Below, piece after piece: positions 32,302-42,642 of a stretch of DNA of 50,450 nt. Within the stretch, counting starts at the first letter, position 1. The number at the start of each line of letters is the position of its first letter. This DNA is from Gammaproteobacteria bacterium Ga0077536 (GTDB taxonomy: Bacteria; Pseudomonadota; Gammaproteobacteria; Ga0077536). The stretch is taken from positions 1-50,450 of the forward strand of contig LNEL01000023.1 in NCBI GenBank assembly GCA_001464935.1, read 5' to 3'. Below the pieces are notes generated by a model that was not told where the DNA came from, did not search any database, and worked only from the letters and a program-made list of their open reading frames with translations. The position numbers were made by a program, and so were the translations under genes.

Positions 32302-33276
32302 TCACTGCGACAGGGTAAGCCCGAGCGCGTCGTGCATCAGCGCACGAGCCGCAGATTCATCGGGCACCGCGCGGCTCGCGATCAACACCGTGATGAGTTG
32401 TGCCCGCAGGGCCTGTGGAATGGCGGCCGGATGCGCGAGCGCATGACGCGTGAACGCGGCGGTCGCGACGGCATCGAGCCCGCACGGCGCCGTGCCGCGC
32501 GCCTCTTCGAACCCGGCCAGTGCCGTGGCCGTGCCGGCGTGGCACCACAGCGGCGCCGGCAGGCGATGCGCGCTCGCCACCGCCTCGCCTTCGGCGCCGC
32601 GCATCAGCACGGCATCGCCGTCGACGCCCGCGAAGTACTGTTCCATCAGCGCGCGATACGGCGGGTGCGTGTAGCCGGCCAGCACGAGCGCCGGACCAGC
32701 GCACGGATTCATGACCTTCACGAGCGTATGCCCGAGGTGGCGCACGCCCAGCAGCTCACGCCAGGCGAGCAGGCGCGCGAGCGACGGCGAGAGCACCTCG
32801 AGCGGCACGAAGGCCAGGTGCCGGGCGCAAAGCGCCGCGGCGGCGTCAGTGAGGTGCTCAGCGGTGTCGATGCCGAGTTCAGCGAGGATCTCGCGCGTCG
32901 CCACGCGGCCCGCCGACGTCCGCACCCCGTGAATGAGGACCGTGAGCCCGACGCGCGTCAGCAGCAGCGCGAGCAGCGGCAACAGGTTCGGCTGGCGTCG
33001 CGCGCCGTTGTAGCTGCCGATCACCACCGGCAGGCCGCGATCTGGCGGCGGCATCGCCAGTGGCACATGCGCGGCGCGCCACGCGTCGTGCAGGCCGAGC
33101 AGTTCGTCGAGCGTTTCGCCTTTCATGCGCAGCGCCACGAGCAAGGCGCCGAGCACGCCGTCCGGCATCGTGCCGGCGAGCGCGTCGGCGAACAGGCCGG
33201 CGCTGTCGGCGCGCGACAGCGGCCGCGCGCCGTGCTGACCGCGCGCAATCTCCTTCAACAGCGGGGCGTAGTGCAT
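32302..33276 (-). CDS. ybiB: TrpD2/YbiB family protein (phosphoribosyltransferase-fold DNA-binding protein)
   Basis: A 324-residue protein homologous to anthranilate phosphoribosyltransferase (TrpD) but of the YbiB/TrpD2 class, which in E. coli binds nucleic acid and is linked to the SOS response rather than Trp synthesis. Visible: an N-terminal helical domain with SGLFADALAGTMPDGVLGALL and the central sheet with IGSYNGARRQPNLLPLLALL and VLIHGVRTSAGRV; the TrpD glycine-rich GTGGD loop is absent. There are no other trp genes around. It starts at ATG 33276, and 373 REP-filled bases separate it from nirD. Confidence 0.85.
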   Translation of the reverse strand: MHYAPLLKEIARGQHGARPLSRADSAGLFADALAGTMPDGVLGALLVALRMKGETLDELLGLHDAWRAAHVPLAMPPPDRGLPVVIGSYNGARRQPNLLPLLALLLTRVGLTVLIHGVRTSAGRVATREILAELGIDTAEHLTDAAAALCARHLAFVPLEVLSPSLARLLAWRELLGVRHLGHTLVKVMNPCAGPALVLAGYTHPPYRALMEQYFAGVDGDAVLMRGAEGEAVASAHRLPAPLWCHAGTATALAGFEEARGTAPCGLDAVATAAFTRHALAHPAAIPQALRAQLITVLIASRAVPDESAARALMHDALGLTLSQ

Positions 33277-33339
33277 GCGTCGATTCTACCCGTCTTCGAC
33301 CCGGGGGACTGTCCATGCGGTGTGTCCGGCTGAACCCAT

Positions 33340-33366
33340 GTTGGGCTTCCTGCGTCAGCCCAACGG
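33340..33366 (-). repeat. TTGGGCT-type palindromic repeat, copy 4
   Basis: TTGGGCTTCCTGCGTCAGCC followed by CAACGG, inverted relative to copy 1. It lies in the gap between ybiB and nirD with the 90-bp REP doublet. A degenerate relative may lie near 33560. The rest of this 373-base gap has no gene. Confidence 0.8.
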
Positions 33367-33407
33367 CAATGAGTCGCCAGCCCCACCCGGCCTGCTGAAA
33401 GCTCGGG

Positions 33408-33497
33408 GTAGCCCGGGTGGAACGCAGTGGAACCCGGGATCTGCAGGGTCTGACAGGCCGCTCCCGGGTTCCGCGCTGCGCGCTACACCCGGGCTAC
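33408..33497. repeat. 90-bp REP doublet, copy 2
   Basis: Same 90-base arrangement and spacer as 3110-3199 (shared CTGACAGG and the right unit starting CTCCCGGGTTCCGCGCTGCG). Flanking bases on both sides also match, so the two loci share about 140 bases. The core suggests duplication as a unit rather than independent insertion of single REPs. Confidence 0.85.
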
Positions 33498-33649
33498 ACC
33501 GAGGGCTCCGGACAGGCACTTTCACAGCAACCTACGGGGAGATACGCGCCGTGACGCCGCGCAGGTTGAGCAGACGCAAGGAAGCGCAACACCCGACCCT
33601 GCGAACTTGCGCCGTCACGCTCGCAGGCGACGGCATGTCGGCGTCGCCG

Positions 33650-34027
33650 CTAAGCCCGCGCAGACGGCGCATCCGCATCCTCCGGCATGCGCGCGGCCTG
33701 CAGCCACACGCGTCCGGCGTCGACCTTGACCGCATGACGCGGGGTGCGGCCGGCATCGGGCGCCTGCGCTTCGCCGCTGTCCAGCGCGATGACCCAGGCG
33801 TGGAGCGGGCAGGTCACGGTATGGCCGCAGACGAGGCCCTGAGACAGCGGGCCGCCCTTGTGCGGGCAGCGATCGGCGAGCGCGAACACGTGATCATCGA
33901 TCGTGCGGAACACCGCGATGTCGCCACACGTCGCCCGGAACACGCGCGCGCCGGCCCGCGGGAGTTCGTCGACATCGCACAGCGCGATCCACGCACTGTC
34001 ACGCTCCGTCGCGGATGCGTCGCTCAC
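33650..34027 (-). CDS. nirD: Nitrite reductase small subunit (Rieske type)
   Basis: A 125-residue small subunit of assimilatory NADH-nitrite reductase. The Rieske-fold motifs are CPHKGGPLSQG and CPLHAWVIALDSGE. Both Cys-x-His and Cys-x-x-His pairs are intact, whereas E. coli NirD lacks the cluster ligands, so this one should bind a [2Fe-2S] cluster. The start is a GTG at 34027, in a 4-base GTGA overlap with the nirB stop, giving strict coupling. It ends in an Ala-rich tail. The REP region follows downstream. Confidence 0.9.
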   Translation of the reverse strand: MSDASATERDSAWIALCDVDELPRAGARVFRATCGDIAVFRTIDDHVFALADRCPHKGGPLSQGLVCGHTVTCPLHAWVIALDSGEAQAPDAGRTPRHAVKVDAGRVWLQAARMPEDADAPSARA

Positions 34028-36498
34028 GGCGTGGCCGTTGCGCCGAGCAGTGCATATTCGCTGCGCGCACCGGCCGGTTGATCGACACGCCACGGATCGG
34101 GCAGATCGCGCAGCGCGAACATCAGCCGGTCGAACAGTTCGCGCCGGCGCGCCTCGTCGTCGACGACCTGCCGCCGGCAGTAGTCGAGGCCCACGCGCGC
34201 GACGAAGTGCACGGTGCGTTCGAGGTAATGACCTTCCTCGCGGTACAGCTGCAGGAAGGCGCCGGTGTGTTCGAGCACTTCGGCGGCGGTCTTGACCTTG
34301 ACGAAGAACTGCGCGACTTCGGTCTTGATGCCGCCGTTGCCGGCGACATAGATTTCCCACCCGGACTCGACGCCGATGATGCCAACGTCCTTGATGCCGG
34401 ATTCCGCGCAGTTGCGCGGGCAGCCCGACACCGCGAGCTTGACCTTGTGCGGCGCGACCATGCGCCACAGCGCGCGCTCCAGATCGATGCCGAGGTTCGT
34501 CGAATCCTGCACGCCGAAGCGGCACCATTCGGACCCGACGCAGGTCTTCACCGTGCGCAGCGCCTTTGCATACGCATGGCCGGACGGCATGTCGAGGTCG
34601 CGCCACACCGCCGGCAGGTCCTGCTTCTGGACGCCGAGCAGGTCGATGCGCTGTCCACCGGTGATTTTCACCGTCGGAATGCGATAGCGGTCGACGACGT
34701 CGGCGATGCGCCGCAGTTCGGCGGCGCTCGTGGTGCCGCCCCACATGCGCGGTACCACCGAAAAACTGCCGTCCTTCTGGATGTTCGCGAGTGCGCGCTC
34801 GTTGATGTAGCGCGACTGCGGATCGTCCTGCGCCTCGTGCGGCCACGTCGAGAGGAGGTAGTAGTTCAGCGCCGGTCGGCAGCGCGCGCACCCGTCGGGC
34901 GTGCGCCATTCGAGGAAGTGCATCACGGCCGGAATGCTGAGCAGGTGGGCATCGCGGATCGCGTGGCGCACGTCGGCGTGCGTGCGATCGGTGCAGCCGC
35001 ACAGCGGCTTGGCGGTCGGTGTGGCCGAGTAGTCCGCCCCGGCGACTGTCATCAGGATCTGCTCGACGAGGCCCGTGCACGAACCGCAGGAGGCGGAAGC
35101 CTTCGTGTGGCGGCGCACGTCCTCCAGCGCGAACAGCTTGTGTTCCCTGATCGCGCGCACGATCGTGCCCTTGCACACGCCGTTGCAGCCGCAGACCTCG
35201 GCCTCGTCCGGCATCGTCGCTGCACGGTGCTGGCCCTGGTGGCCCGTGTCGCCGAGATTCGCCTCGCCGAACATCAGCCGCCCGCGCAGTTCGGCGACGT
35301 TGCGCCGGTCGCGCATCAGCCCGAAGTACCAGCTGCCGTCGACGGTGTCGCCGTAGAGCACGCTGCCGACGAGCCGATCGCCCTGCAGCACGAGTTTCTT
35401 GTAGGTGCCGCCGCCCGGATCGGACAGCACGATTTCCTCGGTGTCCTCGTTGCCCTCGAAGTCGCCGGCGGAGAAGAGATCGATGCCGGTGACCTTCAGT
35501 TTCGTCGCTGTCACCGAGCCGGCATACCGCGAGTAGCCGCGCGCCGCGAGATGGTTCGCCGCGACTTTCGCCATCTCGAACAGCGGAGCGACGAGCCCAT
35601 AGGTCTGGCCGCGATGTTCGACGCACTCGCCGACGGCGTAGATGCGCGGATCGAAAGTCTGCAGGGTGTCGTTGACCACGATGCCGCGCCGGCAATGCAG
35701 CCCGGCGCGCTGCGCGAGGTCGACGTTCGGCGCGATGCCGACGGCCATCACCACCAGATCCGCCGCCAGCCGCGTGCCGTCGGCGAGGAACACCGCGCGC
35801 ACGTGACCGTCGTCGTCGCCGATCAGCGCGCTGGTCTGTGCCTGCAGCACGAAGCGGATGCCGCGCGCCGCGAGCGACTTCTGCAGCAGGCGGCCGGCCG
35901 CGGCGTCGAGCTGACGTTCCATCAGCGTGGCGGGCAGGTGTACGACCGTGACGTCCATGCCGCGGCAGCGCAACCCGTTTGCCGCCTCGAGGCCCAGCAG
36001 GCCGCCGCCGATCACCACCGCCCGGCTGGCAGTCGCAGCCGCCGCGATCATGCTTTCGGTATCGGCGATGTCGCGGTAGCCGAGCACGCCGGCAAGGTCG
36101 ACGCCCGGGATCGGCAGCCGCCCCGGGCGGGCGCCGGTGGCGATCAGCACGCGGTCGTAGGGCACGCTGACACCGGCTTCGTTGCTGACGGTCCGGCGCA
36201 CGCGATCGAGCATCGTGACCGGGCTGCCGGTGTGCAGGCGAATGTCGTGGGCCGCGTACCAGTCCGGCCCGTTGAGAATGATGTCCTCGAACGCCTGTTC
36301 ACCGGCGAGCACCGGCGAGAGCAGGATGCGGTTGTAATTCGGATGCGGCTCGGCGCCGAACACCGTCACGTCGTACGTGTCGGGCGCGATCGCCAGCAGC
36401 TCTTCGAGGGTGCGCATGCCCGCCATGCCGTTGCCGATCACCACGAGCCGGGGCCGCCCGCGCGCGCCGCTGTCGCCGTCCTGGCGGTGCTGGGTCAT
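34024..36498 (-). CDS. nirB: Nitrite reductase [NAD(P)H] large subunit
   Basis: An 824-residue multidomain enzyme that reduces nitrite to ammonia in the cytoplasm. Order: FAD/NAD-binding pyridine nucleotide oxidoreductase (LVVIGNGMAGMRTLEEL from about residue 18), two BFD-like [2Fe-2S] regions (CGCNGVCKG, CGSC and CGCTDRTHADVRHAI, CARC), nitrite/sulfite reductase half-domains, and siroheme-[4Fe-4S] ligands CVGSEWCRFG and SGCPRNCAESG. Length is normal. ATG 36498 precedes the FAD domain by a short leader; an ATG ten codons upstream lacks a ribosome site. No nitrate transporter, NasA or siroheme gene is present in the window. Confidence 0.95.
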   Translation of the reverse strand: MTQHRQDGDSGARGRPRLVVIGNGMAGMRTLEELLAIAPDTYDVTVFGAEPHPNYNRILLSPVLAGEQAFEDIILNGPDWYAAHDIRLHTGSPVTMLDRVRRTVSNEAGVSVPYDRVLIATGARPGRLPIPGVDLAGVLGYRDIADTESMIAAAATASRAVVIGGGLLGLEAANGLRCRGMDVTVVHLPATLMERQLDAAAGRLLQKSLAARGIRFVLQAQTSALIGDDDGHVRAVFLADGTRLAADLVVMAVGIAPNVDLAQRAGLHCRRGIVVNDTLQTFDPRIYAVGECVEHRGQTYGLVAPLFEMAKVAANHLAARGYSRYAGSVTATKLKVTGIDLFSAGDFEGNEDTEEIVLSDPGGGTYKKLVLQGDRLVGSVLYGDTVDGSWYFGLMRDRRNVAELRGRLMFGEANLGDTGHQGQHRAATMPDEAEVCGCNGVCKGTIVRAIREHKLFALEDVRRHTKASASCGSCTGLVEQILMTVAGADYSATPTAKPLCGCTDRTHADVRHAIRDAHLLSIPAVMHFLEWRTPDGCARCRPALNYYLLSTWPHEAQDDPQSRYINERALANIQKDGSFSVVPRMWGGTTSAAELRRIADVVDRYRIPTVKITGGQRIDLLGVQKQDLPAVWRDLDMPSGHAYAKALRTVKTCVGSEWCRFGVQDSTNLGIDLERALWRMVAPHKVKLAVSGCPRNCAESGIKDVGIIGVESGWEIYVAGNGGIKTEVAQFFVKVKTAAEVLEHTGAFLQLYREEGHYLERTVHFVARVGLDYCRRQVVDDEARRRELFDRLMFALRDLPDPWRVDQPAGARSEYALLGATATP

Positions 36499-36669
36499 CG
36501 TGATTGTCGTCCCCGGGTGGGCATGCATGACAGGAAACGGGGCAAATAGCGCGCCAGCCCCGACGCCCGCAGATTCAGAGGTTTGGCAGCCAGGCGGGGA
36601 CCGGCGGCGAGGTCACTGCACCACGATGGGGAGGTGGTGCGCGAAAGTCGTGCCGCGCCCGCTCCACGG

Positions 36670-38094
36670 TCAGGTTTTCTTGCGGCGTGCCTTGCGCGCC
36701 TTCAGCGTCGATTTCTCGGCGGCGAAGTGCTGCTTGTCACCGGCCGGCGCCTCGTGCACGCAGCCCCAGGCGAGCTCCTCGTCCTGGTTGTAGCGCTTGC
36801 CGAGTTGCCAGGCGATCTGGGCGCGGGCGAGTTCGAGCCCCAGGTAGAACGCGTGGGGCGCGTCGTCATCGACGTTCAGCAGCGGGAACAGCTCGTAGGG
36901 GTCCACGCCCGTGCGCAGGCCGTCGCGGTTGTAGACGTGGATGCCGTCGGCCGCGACCTGGATGCGGAAGTTCGGATCCCGGATGGCCTGCGCCATTTCG
37001 GCGATTTCGGCCGCGCCGTACGGAAACGGTTTGCGCTCGTGCAGCGCCATCAGGCCTTCGTCGAGATGGCGCGGCGGCATGTTGTCCTCGCGGGCGGCGA
37101 ACATCACGCGCCGCGCATGCGCGATTTCGCGGACCACCGTGCGGCAATGGCCGCTGACCTCGGTCGTCAGCACGGCGCTCGCGCCGAGTTCGGACACGAT
37201 GCCGAGCAGCAGCGTGTTCACGCCGAGCGTGTCGGCGTGCGTGAGTTCGGTGAGATTGCCGATGCCCATCATGATCGGCGCCGCCGGGTAGCGCTGCCGC
37301 AGATCGCGGTAGCGCACGATGGATTCGGTGAAGCCGTGATGGATCGGGTCGAGGATCGCGTCTGCGAAATACGGGCGGCCGCTGGCCGCGTAGCGTTCGA
37401 TGGCGCGCCCCAGCGAATCGAGATCGCGCGGATCACGGCCGATGAGGATCGGCGTGACGGGCGCTTCGTCGGCGATCCACAGCGTGTCTTCGCTCAGGCT
37501 GAACAGGTAATCGGCACCGGCGCGGGCGCCGGTGAGGAGATCGGCGTCGAGCAGCGAATCGACGCTCACCCGGTGGCCGTCGGCCTTCAGCGCCTGGATG
37601 GTGTCGGCGAGATGCGGAAACGGCGTGTCGGGCAGGCAGCCGACGTCGATCACGTCCGCGCCGTCGCGACGATAGGCCGCGGCGCGCGCGAGCACGGTGT
37701 CGATCGACACCTGCGGTGCGTCGACGATCTCGGCGAAGATCAGCACGTCGCTGCGCTCGAGGCTGCGCTGTTGCCGTCGGGCGCCGAAGTGCCGGGGCAA
37801 GTCCTTCAATTCTTCGGGCCCGCGCTCGAACGGCACGCCGAAGGCGGCGCTGAGGTCGGCCAGATCGCCGCGGCAGCGGCCCGGCAGCACGATGCGATCA
37901 AAGCCTTCGACGTCGCGCAAGCGGCGTTTGATGAAGTCGCCTGTCATCAAGGCGGCGACCGTGATGCCGAGTACGCGCACTTCGAAGTCGAAGCTGCGCG
38001 GCTCGAGTTCGGACAGCACGCGCAACAGGCTTTTTTCCGCCAGTTTGCCGGTCAGGAACAGCAGCCGATCGCGACGGGGCACAGCCTTGGGCAT
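36670..38094 (-). CDS. Dihydropteroate synthase-like protein (pterin-binding domain, DUF6513 type)
   Basis: A 474-residue protein with an N-terminal domain of about 130 residues and a central TIM-barrel pterin-binding region (DGADVIDVGCLPD, VSVDSLLDADLL, IMMGIGNLTEL). The C-terminal domain has YVNRDGLRTG-like turns (HVYNRDGLRTGVDPYELF) and ends in a Lys/Arg-rich tail. I recall similar proteins in methanogens and in methylotroph gene clusters for tetrahydromethanopterin-type cofactors; this is memory, not evidence from this sequence. It is far longer than FolP (about 280). It lies 171 bases upstream of nirB on the same strand and is divergent from the iminopeptidase. Function in this organism is open. 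Confidence 0.75.
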   Translation of the reverse strand: MPKAVPRRDRLLFLTGKLAEKSLLRVLSELEPRSFDFEVRVLGITVAALMTGDFIKRRLRDVEGFDRIVLPGRCRGDLADLSAAFGVPFERGPEELKDLPRHFGARRQQRSLERSDVLIFAEIVDAPQVSIDTVLARAAAYRRDGADVIDVGCLPDTPFPHLADTIQALKADGHRVSVDSLLDADLLTGARAGADYLFSLSEDTLWIADEAPVTPILIGRDPRDLDSLGRAIERYAASGRPYFADAILDPIHHGFTESIVRYRDLRQRYPAAPIMMGIGNLTELTHADTLGVNTLLLGIVSELGASAVLTTEVSGHCRTVVREIAHARRVMFAAREDNMPPRHLDEGLMALHERKPFPYGAAEIAEMAQAIRDPNFRIQVAADGIHVYNRDGLRTGVDPYELFPLLNVDDDAPHAFYLGLELARAQIAWQLGKRYNQDEELAWGCVHEAPAGDKQHFAAEKSTLKARKARRKKT

Positions 38095-38190
38095 GAAGCG
38101 TTTCGCAGATACGCGGAGCGCGCGTTGGCGCCGGATGGTACGTTGAATTACCCTCCCTCACCAGCAGCCCCAAGTCCAGGTCCACCGCTG

Positions 38191-39147
38191 ATGTCCAAGT
38201 CCGCGCTCTATCCGCCGATCGACGCTTACGACAGTGGTTTCCTGCAGGTGTCGCCCGTGCACCGCGTGTATTACGAGCAGAGTGGCAATCCGGACGGCAA
38301 ACCCGTCGTGTTCATCCACGGCGGCCCCGGCGGCGGCACCAATCCGCGCATGCGGCGCTTCTTCGATCCGGCTGCCTATCGCATCGTGCTGTTCGATCAG
38401 CGCGGCTGCGGACTCTCCACGCCGCATGCCTGTCTCGACGACAACACCACCTGGACGCTGGTCGCCGACATGGAGCGGATCCGCGCGCACCTCGGCATCG
38501 AGCGCTGGCAGCTGTTCGGCGGCTCGTGGGGATCCTCGCTCGCGCTGGCCTATGCGCAGACGCATCCCGCGCGCGTGACGGAACTGGTGCTGCGCGGGAT
38601 CTTCACGCTGCGCCGGCAGGAACTCGCCTGGTTCTATCAGCAGGGCGCGAGCGCGCTGTTTCCCGATGCCTGGGAAAGCTATGTCGCGGTGATTCCGCCG
38701 GCGGAGCGCGGCGACATGATCGCCGCCTACTACAAGCGCCTGACCAGCGACGTGCCGTCCGTGCGTCTGGCGGCGGCGCGCGCCTGGAGCGTGTGGGAAG
38801 CGTCGACGAGCCATCTGCTGATCGATGAAGAACAGATCAACACCTTCGATGGCGAAGAGTTCGCGCTCGCCTTCGCGCGCATCGAATGCCACTACTTCGT
38901 GAACCGGGGGTTCTTCGACACCGACACCTTCCTGCTCGACGGCGTGGCGAAGATCCGCCATCTGCCCGGGGTCATCGTGCAGGGGCGCTACGACGTGGTG
39001 TGCCCGATGGAGACGGCCTGGGCGCTGGCCCGCCGCTGGCCGGAGGCGCGCCTCGTGGTGGTCCCGGACGCGGGCCACGCCGCGCTCGAGCCCGGCACGG
39101 CTGAAGCCCTCGTCGCGGCGACCGACGCCTTCCGCGAGCGCTGCTGA
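38191..39147 (+). CDS. pip: Prolyl iminopeptidase
   Basis: A 318-residue cytoplasmic S33 peptidase that removes N-terminal proline. Family features: HGGPGGGTNPRMRRFFDP (oxyanion region, residues 43-60), FDQRGCGLSTPH, the nucleophile Ser112 in GGSWGSSLAL, Asp in GRYDVVCP and His in DAGHAAL. Length and the cap domain fit bacterial Pip. ATG 38191 opens with the standard YPPIDAYDSGFLQV. It is monocistronic; a small CCCCT/AGGGG hairpin about 100 bases after the stop is a weak terminator candidate. Confidence 0.93.
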   Translation: MSKSALYPPIDAYDSGFLQVSPVHRVYYEQSGNPDGKPVVFIHGGPGGGTNPRMRRFFDPAAYRIVLFDQRGCGLSTPHACLDDNTTWTLVADMERIRAHLGIERWQLFGGSWGSSLALAYAQTHPARVTELVLRGIFTLRRQELAWFYQQGASALFPDAWESYVAVIPPAERGDMIAAYYKRLTSDVPSVRLAAARAWSVWEASTSHLLIDEEQINTFDGEEFALAFARIECHYFVNRGFFDTDTFLLDGVAKIRHLPGVIVQGRYDVVCPMETAWALARRWPEARLVVVPDAGHAALEPGTAEALVAATDAFRERC

Positions 39148-39344
39148 ACCACACGGTTTTCTCTATTTCAATCAGCTGATTAGCTGTCCCGGCGGCCTGT
39201 TTGTGGCGCCGGCGCGTCAATCGTAGTCCAATAAAAACAACAACTTGCACCCCTTGAACAGGGGTTTCAGGCCCCTTGCCGTAGGCCGATAGCTGAACTA
39301 GCTTCAGTCATGTAACGGTCATGAAACCTTTCCAAGGGGGCCTG

Positions 39345-39569
39345 ATGTTCGAATTCGATCAAGATGCGGTTGACGCCTTGCTGGTGGACAGTGCAAAGTT
39401 TCGGCGGCTCTACGACAAGTACAGCGCGCTGAAGTCGAAAGTCCACGACGTCAACGCAAAGGAAGTCACGCTGGACCAGTTCAACCTTGAATCCCTGAAA
39501 AAGGAAAAACTGCAACTGAAAGATCAGATGGCAGTGATGATCAAGGATTACCGGCAGGTCCAAGCCTAA
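39345..39569 (+). CDS. DUF465 (YdcH-type) small helical protein
   Basis: A 74-residue protein with the DUF465 pattern: short helix around RLYDKYSALKSKVHDV and a second helix with LKKEKLQLKDQMAVMIKDY. It forms a helical hairpin of unknown function, common in proteobacteria. ATG 39345 is chosen over ATG 39321 because AAGGGGG sits at the right distance. The gene lies in a locally AT-richer stretch and is followed by a strong intrinsic terminator, so it is expressed alone. Confidence 0.85.
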   Translation: MFEFDQDAVDALLVDSAKFRRLYDKYSALKSKVHDVNAKEVTLDQFNLESLKKEKLQLKDQMAVMIKDYRQVQA

Positions 39570-39620
39570 ACAGAGTCCCTGACGAAAACGACAACACCAC
39601 CAATTGATGCTATGCCCAGC

Positions 39621-39655
39621 GCCGGCTGAGACCCTGTCCCAGCCGGCTTCTTTTT
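39621..39655 (+). terminator. Rho-independent terminator after the DUF465 gene
   Basis: A perfect 8-bp stem, GCCGGCTG (39621-39628) with CAGCCGGC (39640-39647), an 11-base loop and the T-rich run TTCTTTTT. It is the clearest intrinsic terminator of the window, about 50 bases past the DUF465 stop. Confidence 0.9.
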
Positions 39656-39769
39656 AGGCGGCGCCCGGTCCGCCTGAGCCTGCCCCAGGCCCTCCCCGTT
39701 CCGGTTTACGCGGGGGGCCAAAGCCACAACAATACGGTCCGTTCCAGAATGACAGGCGGACCCGCCCCG

Positions 39770-40551
39770 ATGAAACCAGAATTCCTTGAAGTCTCCCAGG
39801 CGGACGGCCTGCTGCGCGTGCTGATCAACCGCCCCGAGAAGCGCAATGCGCTGTCGCAGGCGGTGCTCGATGAAATCGGGTCCGTGTTCCGGACACATGC
39901 CGCCGACGACACCCTCGTCGCTGCCACGATCACCGGCGCCGGCGAGCGCTGCTTCGCGGCCGGTGGCGATCTGAAGGAGTTCGACAGCCTGCGCGAACCC
40001 GCCGCCGTCGAACGCATGACCCGGGCCTCGAGCACCGCGCTCGACGCCATCCGGGATTTCCCCGTGCCCGTGATCGCGCTGCTGAACGGCGACGCGCTCG
40101 GCGGCGGCGCCGAACTCGCCGTCGCCTGCGACATGCGCGTGTTCGCGAGCCACGCGAAGATGGCCTTCGTGCAGGGCACGCTGTGCATTTCGCCGGCGTG
40201 GGGCGGCGGCGCGGATCTGGTGCGCCTGGTGGGTCCGTCGCGTGCGCTGCGCCTGCTCTCCCGCGCCGACATGCTCGACGCCGGGGCCGCGCTCGATCTC
40301 GGCCTCGCCGATGCGGCAGCACCCGCCGGCCAGTCTTTCGCCGAGTTCACCGCCGGCTTCCTCAAGCCGATCGCGCAGCGCAAGCCGCAGGTGATGCGCG
40401 CGTTCAAGGCGCTGACGAACACCGCGCGCAACAACCCCGACCGCGCCACGCTGCGCGCCGTCGAAACCGAATCGCTGGTCCGCACGTGGTTGCACCAGGA
40501 CCATTGGGACGCCGCCGAGGCGGTGCTCGCCCGCATTGCAGGAGCCGCGAA

Positions 40552-40555
<4 letters not shown>
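39770..40555 (+). CDS. Enoyl-CoA hydratase/isomerase family protein
   Basis: A 261-residue crotonase-fold enzyme. It has the N-terminal VLINRPEKRNALSQ, the first oxyanion loop ERCFAAGGDLKEF and the second ALLNGDALGGGAELAVACD. At the usual catalytic Glu positions, the GGGAE Glu is present. After it, AFVQGTLCISPAWGG shows no Glu at the second site, which suggests isomerase, decarboxylase or thioesterase activity rather than ordinary hydration. ATG 39770 gives the family's standard N-terminus; ATG 39749 adds seven residues. Its stop overlaps the mutase start (ATGA), so it is part of the acyl-CoA mutase operon and probably acts on the mutase substrate or product. Confidence 0.85.
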
Positions 40556-42168
<1,613 letters not shown>

Positions 42169-42240
42169 TCCACGTTGGGTCGACCACGCGCGCGAATTCC
42201 GGGCCCCCGATGGCGGGCCCGCACGAACACAGAGGTAAGC

Positions 42241-42642
42241 ATGAGTCTCGCCGGTAAAAGAATCCTGATTGCAAAGCCCGGCCTCGACGGCCATGACGTC
42301 GGCGCCAAGATCATTGCGCTGGCGCTGCGCGACGCGGGCGCCGAGGTGATCTACACGGGCCTGCGCAAGGCCCCCGAATACATCGCACGCGTCGCGGTCG
42401 AGGAAGACGTGGACGCGGTGGGGCTGTCGATCCTCTCCGGCAGCCACGTCGATCTCGTGCGCGAAACGGCGCGCTGCCTGCGCGAGGCGAAGGCGGGCAA
42501 CGTGAAGCTGTTCGTCGGCGGCACGATTCCGCAGGAGGACAACCCGGCGCTGATCGAAGCGGGTGCCGCCGGCATTTTCAATTCGAGCCAGCGCATTGAA
42601 GACGTGATCGCCGAACTGGCCCGCGTGCTCGATGCCGGCTGA
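42241..42642 (+). CDS. Acyl-CoA mutase B12-binding small subunit
   Basis: A 133-residue cobalamin-binding domain. The motif D16-G-H18-D-V-G21 supplies the lower axial His ligand (DxHxxG), followed by the LSILSGSH and FVGGTIP nucleotide-tail-binding segments. It pairs with the 538-residue large subunit to form a heteromeric adenosylcobalamin mutase, as in isobutyryl-CoA and 2-hydroxyisobutyryl-CoA mutases. A 72-base gap separates the two. It starts at ATG 42241, just after AGAGGTAAGC, and its end overlaps meaB by 11 bases. Confidence 0.92.
   Translation: MSLAGKRILIAKPGLDGHDVGAKIIALALRDAGAEVIYTGLRKAPEYIARVAVEEDVDAVGLSILSGSHVDLVRETARCLREAKAGNVKLFVGGTIPQEDNPALIEAGAAGIFNSSQRIEDVIAELARVLDAG

Noticed and set aside
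39250..39264. CCCCT/AGGGG hairpin after pip as terminator
   Set aside because: A 5-bp stem followed by only three T residues is too weak to call.
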